Shown here one piece after another: positions 5,133 through 10,348 of a stretch of 10,348 nt of DNA (position 1 is its first letter; each line of letters begins with the position of its first letter). This stretch comes from JAKSSM01 sp045629065 (GTDB lineage Bacteria > Bacillota > Clostridia > Peptostreptococcales > Anaerovoracaceae), in the NCBI GenBank assembly GCA_045629065.1, contig JAZQQK010000018.1:1-10348 (forward strand), read 5' to 3'. Below the pieces are notes generated by a model, which saw nothing but the letters and a program-made list of their open reading frames with translations, was not told the DNA's origin and made no database searches. A program made the translations under genes and the position numbers.

Positions 5133-6860
5133 TTGAAGAAAGAAGTTATTGTTGAGGGGATTAAAGCCCCATGGATACCTAATTTGAAAGGAGTACCCGC
5201 AACTCTAAAATACTATCAAGGATCAATGTATGATAAAGTGGCAGAAATTGCCGAACATTATCCAAACTATATTGCATACGATTTTTTAGGAATCAAGACA
5301 CAATACAAGCAATTTATTAAAAAAGTTGACGATTGCGCTAGAGCTCTCGCAGCGATTGGTGTTAAGGAAGGCGAATCAGTAACAATCTGCATGCCTAATG
5401 CACCTCAAGCTGTAATTATGTTTTACGCTATCAATAAAATTGGTGCCATAGCTAATATGGTTCACCCATTATCATCTGAAAAAGAAATCGAGTTTTGCCT
5501 CAAGCAGGCCGCATCTGTTGTATGTATCACACTTGACCAATTCTACGGAAAGTTTGAGAACATCAGAAAGGACATCACTCTTAGAAGCCTGATCATTACT
5601 TCTGTAAAGGATGAACTCTCTTCAATTAAGAAGAAAGGATATTATCTTGCTGAGGGACATAAAATCCAAAAGGTCCCTGCAACAGCTGAAGTTATTTGGT
5701 GGGAAAAATTCTTAAGAGATGGAAACCACTATCATGGACCATTCCATGCTGTAAGAAAAGCGGAGGATCCGGCAGTTATTCTCTATTCTGGCGGTACAAC
5801 TGGAACGCAAAAGGGCATCCTTCTTTCAAACTTAAACTTCAATGCTTTAGGTCAGCAAATCATTGCTACTAACCCAATGTTTAAGCCAGGTGACAAGATG
5901 CTCGCAGTAATGCCTATTTTCCACGGATTCGGGCTTGGTGTGTGCATTCACTCAATGCTTTCACAGGGTGGAAGATGCTTGCTCATTCCTCGTTTCAATC
6001 CTGAAACTTATGCAAAACTTTTAAAGAAACATAAACCAAATTTCATCGCCGGTGTACCTACACTTTATGAGGCACTTTTAAGATTAAAGACACTCGATAG
6101 AGTGGACCTATCCTGCTTAAAGGGCGTTTTCTCAGGTGGCGACAGCTTATCTGTTGAACTTAAAAAGAAACTTGATAGTTTCTTGAAGGATCACAATGCT
6201 GTAATTACTGTTCGCGAAGGCTATGGCACTACTGAATGCGTTACGGCTTGCTGCCTTACACCACCGCATTGGCAGAAGGAAGGTTCCATCGGCTTCCCAT
6301 TCCCAGACACTTTCTTTAAGATTGTTAAACCGGGAACTGTGGATGAGGTCCCTTATGGTGAGGAAGGCGAAATTTGCCTGACTGGACCTACGATGATGCT
6401 TGAATACATTAATAATCCTGAAGAAACAGCAGACACATTAAAAGCTCATTCTGACGGTCACACTTGGCTCCACACCGGAGATCTTGGCAAGATGGACGAA
6501 GACGGTTTCGTATATTTCCGCCAAAGAATAAAGAGGATGATTGTAACTTCTGGTTACAATGTTTATCCATCACAAATAGAAAACATATTGGATGCTCACG
6601 AGCTGATTCACATGAGCTGCGTAATTGGCGTTCCAGATCCATACAAGATGCAAAAAGTTATCGCTTTCGTAGTTTTGAAGCCAGGAGTTACACTCACTGA
6701 AGATGAAGCGAGAGCTGAAATCTATAAGTATCTGGAGAAGAATGTCGCAAAATACGCAATGCCAAAGGAAATCAGCTTCAGAGCTGAACTCCCTAAGACA
6801 CTCGTAGGAAAGGTGGCATACCGAGTACTCGAAGAGGAAGAATTAAAAAAATATCAATAG
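5133..6860 (+). CDS. Class I adenylate-forming acyl-CoA ligase
   Basis: This 575-residue enzyme belongs to the AMP-binding (acyl-CoA synthetase) family, which activates a carboxylic acid with ATP to an acyl-adenylate and then forms the CoA thioester. Core motifs are all present: the P-loop LYSGGTTGTQKG (217-228), the MPIFHGFGLG region (260-269), GYGTTE (363-368), HTGDLGKMDEDGFVYF (447-462), the hinge region RIKRMIVTSGYNVYP (465-479), and the C-terminal catalytic Lys560 in LPKTLVGKVAYR. Overall it looks like a medium- or long-chain fatty acid ligase, but the substrate cannot be fixed by eye. The start is TTG at 5133, with only a weak GAG-containing site upstream. It is kept because the N-terminus (PWIPNLKGVPATLKY, then GSMYD) matches the family and the next Met, at residue 32, would cut it. 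It probably shares a transcript with the E2-like gene. Confidence 0.93.
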   Translation: MKKEVIVEGIKAPWIPNLKGVPATLKYYQGSMYDKVAEIAEHYPNYIAYDFLGIKTQYKQFIKKVDDCARALAAIGVKEGESVTICMPNAPQAVIMFYAINKIGAIANMVHPLSSEKEIEFCLKQAASVVCITLDQFYGKFENIRKDITLRSLIITSVKDELSSIKKKGYYLAEGHKIQKVPATAEVIWWEKFLRDGNHYHGPFHAVRKAEDPAVILYSGGTTGTQKGILLSNLNFNALGQQIIATNPMFKPGDKMLAVMPIFHGFGLGVCIHSMLSQGGRCLLIPRFNPETYAKLLKKHKPNFIAGVPTLYEALLRLKTLDRVDLSCLKGVFSGGDSLSVELKKKLDSFLKDHNAVITVREGYGTTECVTACCLTPPHWQKEGSIGFPFPDTFFKIVKPGTVDEVPYGEEGEICLTGPTMMLEYINNPEETADTLKAHSDGHTWLHTGDLGKMDEDGFVYFRQRIKRMIVTSGYNVYPSQIENILDAHELIHMSCVIGVPDPYKMQKVIAFVVLKPGVTLTEDEARAEIYKYLEKNVAKYAMPKEISFRAELPKTLVGKVAYRVLEEEELKKYQ

Positions 6861-6867
6861 GAAAAGT

Positions 6868-8502
6868 ATGAGGCAGATCAAGCTGCTCACAATTGTAATA
6901 ATCGCAAGTCTGGTACTTTCGACAGGCATAGCCTTTGGAGAGACAGAGATTTCGCGAGGCACGGGTACGTCTTACACGCATAACGAAAAATTCGATGAAT
7001 GCGTTGTAATACATGGTGTTGACGTGTCACAATTTCAAGGAAAAATCAATTGGGATCTCATGAAAGCGGCAGGTGTAGATTTTGCTATCATTCGAATTGG
7101 TGGACGAAGCTATTCGACTGGAGCAATCTACAATGACGACTATTTTGAGGATTATTACGAAGGTGCGAGCAAAGCAGGAATTCTACTGGGTGCGTACTTC
7201 TTTTCTCAGGCAACCACAAAAGGTGAGGCCATTGAGGAAGTAGAATATTGCGTACGAAAATTGGCCGGTAGAAAACTGGATCTGCCACTTTTTATGGATT
7301 ATGAAGGTGGCGGCGGTAACAGTGCATGGTTAAACGCCGCCCATTTGTCTATTGAGGACCAAACGGACATTGCAATCGCATTCTGCGAGGCCGTTAGAAG
7401 CTATGGCTATGAACCAGGATTCTATTCGTATCTAAGCTATATGCGTGGTTCCAATGCACATGTTTATGGTGCAATTCTTAGCGAAAAGTATCCCGTATGG
7501 ATAGCTCAGTATGCTGAGGAGTGCAATTATAAAAACGACTATTTTATCTGGCAATATTCATCATCCGGAAAACTTCGTGGAACGCAGGGTTCGTCTTGTG
7601 ACCTAGATTACTGGTATTTAGAAAAAGATACAAAGTTGGATATAACGAAACTCCCGATGCTAAAGAAGCAGATGATGTTCGCCGATGTAAAAATTGATGA
7701 CAAAGTATTGAGCTATGTCTATGGTGACTGCGTTGGATATGAGCCTCATATCAAAGTTCGCTTCGGAGATAAAGAACTCATCGAAGGTTTGGACTACACT
7801 GTAGAATACTATTCAAACTACAATGTGGGAACGGCCTTTGCGAAGGTAGTGGGTAAGGGAAATTACGACGGATATAAGTTCGTTAGTTATGAGATTTCGC
7901 CAAGCCATGACATCTCAGACCTGAATATAGAAAAGACTTATACAGTAAAGTATACTGGCAAAGTGATAAAACCTACGGCTATCAATATTTTGGAACCATC
8001 AGGAAACAGAATAACAGGCAATTTGGATTATGCGTTTGACAATTTTAAGGCAAAGAATGTAGGCACATATAGCGTAAAGATTGCTCTATTTGGCAATTAT
8101 ATAGGTAGTGCCTATACTAAGATTAAAATCGTCAAAGGCACACAGACCATAACGATAGGAAATCAGCCCTCAAAAGTATATGATGACCATAAGCCGATAG
8201 ACTTGAAAGTGTCAAAGAAATTTAGCGATGGCAGCATTTCATTCAAGTCTTCCAACACTAAGGTTGCAACGGTTTCATCCAAGGGGATTGTTACAATCAA
8301 GGGCACAGGCAAGGCCAAGATTACAATCACTGCTCCGGGAACTTCGAATTATGAAGGCGCAAAAAAGGAATTTACAATAGAGGTTGTTAAGAAGCCAAAA
8401 GAGCCAAAACCAGTGAAGAAGGATCTCAGCAAACTCAGAGCATTTGATAGATTACATAGAACTGAAAGAAGTATATTTACATGGAAAAAGGTAACTTTGT
8501 AG
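6868..8502 (+). CDS. Secreted GH25 lysozyme (muramidase) with Ig-like repeats
   Basis: This 544-residue exported protein starts with a signal peptide (hydrophobic 5-20, likely cleavage after AFG at 24). A glycoside hydrolase family 25 domain follows (about 48-255), with HGVDVSQFQGKINW (Asp52), the catalytic pair in FMDYEG (Asp144, Glu146), VWIAQY (210-215), and FIWQY with CDLDYW (226-249). GH25 enzymes cut the MurNAc-GlcNAc bond of peptidoglycan. After it come two related repeats (about 270-343 and 350-421, each with a DY...NVGT...GNY pattern) and a bacterial Ig-like Big_2-type domain (about 424-507, SSNTKVATVSSKGIVTIKGTG). No sortase or choline-binding motif is present. The tail is Lys/Pro-rich and then unlike a domain, and its last 22 nt overlap the next gene. 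The start ATG lies seven bases after the ligase stop, whose TAG is part of the AGGA ribosome site, which points to coupling. Confidence 0.92.
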   Translation: MRQIKLLTIVIIASLVLSTGIAFGETEISRGTGTSYTHNEKFDECVVIHGVDVSQFQGKINWDLMKAAGVDFAIIRIGGRSYSTGAIYNDDYFEDYYEGASKAGILLGAYFFSQATTKGEAIEEVEYCVRKLAGRKLDLPLFMDYEGGGGNSAWLNAAHLSIEDQTDIAIAFCEAVRSYGYEPGFYSYLSYMRGSNAHVYGAILSEKYPVWIAQYAEECNYKNDYFIWQYSSSGKLRGTQGSSCDLDYWYLEKDTKLDITKLPMLKKQMMFADVKIDDKVLSYVYGDCVGYEPHIKVRFGDKELIEGLDYTVEYYSNYNVGTAFAKVVGKGNYDGYKFVSYEISPSHDISDLNIEKTYTVKYTGKVIKPTAINILEPSGNRITGNLDYAFDNFKAKNVGTYSVKIALFGNYIGSAYTKIKIVKGTQTITIGNQPSKVYDDHKPIDLKVSKKFSDGSISFKSSNTKVATVSSKGIVTIKGTGKAKITITAPGTSNYEGAKKEFTIEVVKKPKEPKPVKKDLSKLRAFDRLHRTERSIFTWKKVTL

Positions 8503-9941
8503 AACTGAATATTACAGATATGTCTAATGAGGGAGCCGGTATCGGCCACGACGAATCAGGAATGACTGTTTTTGTCACTGGTTGTGTGGCAGGCGATAAA
8601 GTTCGAGCTGGAATCACTGATGTAAAGAAAAACTTTGCAAAGGCGAAGGCAGTTCAGATTTTAGAAGAGTCAAAGGATAGGGCAGAGGATGTTTGTCCGT
8701 ACATCGATTCATGTGGTGGCTGTGGCTACGGCAAATTAAAATACGATGCACAGCTCGCACTAAAAGAAAAGTCAGTGAGAGATAAACTCGTACGCCTAGC
8801 AGGAATCGAGAACCCAAAGGTAAATCCAATTATTCCATCGGAACTTGTTACTGGGTATCGAGATAAGGCGACGATTGCGGTGTACGACAAAACGGTAGGA
8901 TTCAAAGAAAAGAAATCCAACCGCGTGGTTGACTGCAAAGAATGTCGCATTCAGCATCCTTTAACAATGATAGCGGCAGAATGTCTCCGTAAGTTTGTAG
9001 CTGATGGTAAAGCTAAGGGCATCATCGATATCATGGTAGTCAGAATTACTACTACTGGTGAGATGATGGCTATTGTTAACCGAATTAAGGGAAAAGACGG
9101 CAGAATCGTAAAGAAGGATCTCGATTGGGAAAAGCTAGCACTCATGATTGATGATGCGACTGACCATTCGCTTGAGAGCTTCTATGTGGATGATAAGTGG
9201 ATAGCAGGAAAACATACAATTCTTGAGAGTTTAGAAACTCTTGATGGCCAGAAACTAGACTTTGAAATTTCGCCTTTAAGCTTCTATCAAGTAAATCCTA
9301 CTCAGATGCTCAAACTCTATGACAAAGCTCGTGAAAAGGCCGATTTTGGCGTTTCTAAGGGCAATGCAGAGGGCAATCAGGCCGAAGGGGTTTCATCCAA
9401 GCCAATTCTACTCGATCTATATTGCGGAGTGGGAACTATCGGCATCTTCCTCGCCAAGTATTGTCAGATGGTTTACGGTATCGAGAGCGTACGCCCGGCA
9501 GTTTTGGATGCTAACAGAAATTCTGTAATAAATGGCATAGTTAATACTCGTTACATTCTGGGAAAAGCTGAAGAGGAACTTCCTGGAATTATGGGTATGG
9601 CTAAGCTTTATAAATATAACGAGGTCAACGAAATCGTCGAGCGCGAGCCCGAGATTAGGCTTTCGAAGGTTGATTGCGCTATCGTAGACCCACCACGTTC
9701 GGGTTGCGACACTAAACTACTTGATGCAGTGATTAAGGCAAGCCCTGAACGCATAGTATATGTGTCATGTGACCCAGCAACGCTTGCTCGCGATATAAAA
9801 TATTTGACTAATCGTGAAGGACGCAGCGAGGCGTCAGCCAGTGGCTCACTTTATGAATTCATCGACGCCACACCGGTCGACATGTTCCCACAGACTACAC
9901 ATGTGGAGACGGTTGTATTACTGTCGAGAACGGAGAAGTAA
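8481..9941 (+). CDS. rlmD: 23S rRNA (uracil-5-)-methyltransferase, RlmD/RlmCD type
   Basis: This 486-residue protein is a RumA/TrmA-family m5U methyltransferase that methylates uridines in 23S rRNA with S-adenosylmethionine. It has an N-terminal TRAM-like RNA-binding domain (about 5-60), a cysteine cluster expected to hold a 4Fe-4S centre (Cys72, Cys78, Cys81, Cys155), FYQVNP (268-273), the SAM motif DLYCGVGTIGIFLA (312-325), VDPPRSGCD (402-410), the nucleophile Cys430 in YVSCDPATLARD, and the general base Glu476 in the DMFPQTTHVE segment. In Gram-positive bacteria a single enzyme (RlmCD) can methylate two sites, so the exact target is open. Extra hydrophilic loops occur near 290-307, 375-394 and 444-456. 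ATG 8481 overlaps the lysozyme gene by 22 nt and a stop at 8463 in this frame prevents an earlier start. The ribosome site (AGAAG, 8467-8471) is weak. Confidence 0.93.
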   Translation: MEKGNFVELNITDMSNEGAGIGHDESGMTVFVTGCVAGDKVRAGITDVKKNFAKAKAVQILEESKDRAEDVCPYIDSCGGCGYGKLKYDAQLALKEKSVRDKLVRLAGIENPKVNPIIPSELVTGYRDKATIAVYDKTVGFKEKKSNRVVDCKECRIQHPLTMIAAECLRKFVADGKAKGIIDIMVVRITTTGEMMAIVNRIKGKDGRIVKKDLDWEKLALMIDDATDHSLESFYVDDKWIAGKHTILESLETLDGQKLDFEISPLSFYQVNPTQMLKLYDKAREKADFGVSKGNAEGNQAEGVSSKPILLDLYCGVGTIGIFLAKYCQMVYGIESVRPAVLDANRNSVINGIVNTRYILGKAEEELPGIMGMAKLYKYNEVNEIVEREPEIRLSKVDCAIVDPPRSGCDTKLLDAVIKASPERIVYVSCDPATLARDIKYLTNREGRSEASASGSLYEFIDATPVDMFPQTTHVETVVLLSRTEK

Positions 9942-9997
9942 AATGATGCAAAAATTGTATTGAGACTTGAAGATTACAGTCCTGGGAGAAAAGAAGC

Positions 9998-10327
9998 ATG
10001 TCATCAAGCAAAGAATATCTGAACTTCATATTGGATCAGCTTTCCGGGTTGGGTGGCATATCGTACCGGGCTATGATGGGCGAATACATCATTTATTTGG
10101 GCGGTAAGATTGTCGGTGGAATATATGATGAGAGGCTTCTGATAAAACCGGTGGGGTCAGCTATAGCAATGTTGCCGGATGCGAAGATGGAATCGCCATA
10201 TGAAGGTGGCAAGGAAATGCTGCTTGTAGAAGATGTAGATAACAGAGAATTTCTGCAAGAGCTGCTGCAGGCTATGTATAAGGAGCTTCCTGCTCCGAAG
10301 AAAAAGAAATTAAGAAAGGATGTTTGA
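9998..10327 (+). CDS. TfoX/Sxy N-terminal domain protein
   Basis: This 109-residue protein matches the TfoX N-terminal domain family. It has a leading helix (SKEYLNFILDQLSGLGGISY), then RAMMGEYIIYLGGKIVGGIYDERLLIK in the alpha/beta core (about 24-50), then YEGGKEMLLVEDVDNREFL (68-86) and a Lys-rich tail (101-109). In gamma-proteobacteria full-length TfoX/Sxy regulates competence with CRP. Stand-alone N-domains are common in Firmicutes, but their role is not established, so no competence function should be assumed. The ATG at 9998 has GGGAG (9984-9988) nine bases upstream. It lies 56 nt after the methyltransferase gene with no terminator or clear promoter between, so it is probably co-transcribed. 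Confidence 0.85.
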   Translation: MSSSKEYLNFILDQLSGLGGISYRAMMGEYIIYLGGKIVGGIYDERLLIKPVGSAIAMLPDAKMESPYEGGKEMLLVEDVDNREFLQELLQAMYKELPAPKKKKLRKDV

Positions 10328-10330
10328 CCA

Positions 10331-10348
10331 ATGGGACCTGATCCAAAT
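10331..10348 (+). CDS. Possible start of a further gene, truncated by window edge
   Basis: An ATG at 10331 follows AAAGGA (10315-10320) by ten bases and would open a reading frame beginning MGPDPN. Another ATG at 10320, overlapping the TfoX stop by eight bases, would begin MFDQWDLIQ but lacks a ribosome binding site at good spacing. Only a few codons are visible, so neither the start nor the product can be decided. Confidence 0.25.

Noticed and set aside
6409..6700. Short open frames on both strands within the end of the acyl-CoA ligase.
   Set aside because: They overlap conserved ligase motifs (HTGD and the hinge region) and show no family resemblance or translation signals.
9942..9997. A separate promoter for the TfoX-domain gene.
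   Set aside because: TTGAGA-like bases occur near 9959 but no acceptable -10 follows at 16-18 bp; co-transcription with the methyltransferase gene is simpler.

Overview
The window reads as a chromosomal stretch from a low-GC Firmicute, most likely an anaerobic member of Clostridia. The evidence is the gene order ribF-rpsO-pnp, strong AAGGAG-type ribosome binding sites, sigma-A-like promoters, AT-rich intergenic DNA, and the protein types (stand-alone E2-like acyltransferase, GH25 lysozyme with Ig-like repeats, TfoX N-domain protein). A closer placement, for example Anaerovoracaceae/Family XIII, is only a guess. No mobile element, CRISPR array, tRNA or rRNA was recognised.

Layout. 1-151 is the 3' end of ribF. 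151-224 is a GC-rich long hairpin, followed by a near-consensus promoter (236-264) and a structured leader that looks like an S15 autoregulatory site. rpsO (355-621) and pnp (742-2859) follow, separated by a terminator or processing hairpin and two smaller hairpins. Between pnp and a convergent AEC-family transporter (3013-3957, minus strand) lies a 136-nt palindrome: long complementary arms enclosing about 90 nt of GC-rich, multi-hairpin sequence. A divergent promoter region (3958-4157) then drives the transporter leftward and a five-gene plus-strand cluster rightward: an E2/CAT-like acyltransferase (4158-5081), a class I acyl-CoA ligase (5133-6860), a secreted GH25 muramidase (6868-8502), an RlmD/RlmCD-type 23S rRNA m5U methyltransferase (8481-9941), and a TfoX N-domain protein (9998-10327). 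A further gene may begin at the right edge.

How the genes relate. ribF-rpsO-pnp is a conserved housekeeping block for flavin cofactors, the 30S ribosome and RNA turnover; S15 probably controls its own translation through the leader. The acyltransferase-like protein and the acyl-CoA ligase look like a functional pair, one making acyl-CoA and the other binding or transferring acyl groups. The acyltransferase carries Glu where the catalytic His of the E2/CAT superfamily should be. The lysozyme, methyltransferase and TfoX genes are closely spaced and probably co-transcribed, but no shared pathway is evident.

The most interesting unexplained items are the 136-nt palindromic element with its possible relative after ribF, the predicted S15 leader pseudoknot whose loop is complementary to the rpsO Shine-Dalgarno, and the His-less E2-like enzyme next to an acyl-CoA ligase. 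No wholly new multi-gene system is evident.
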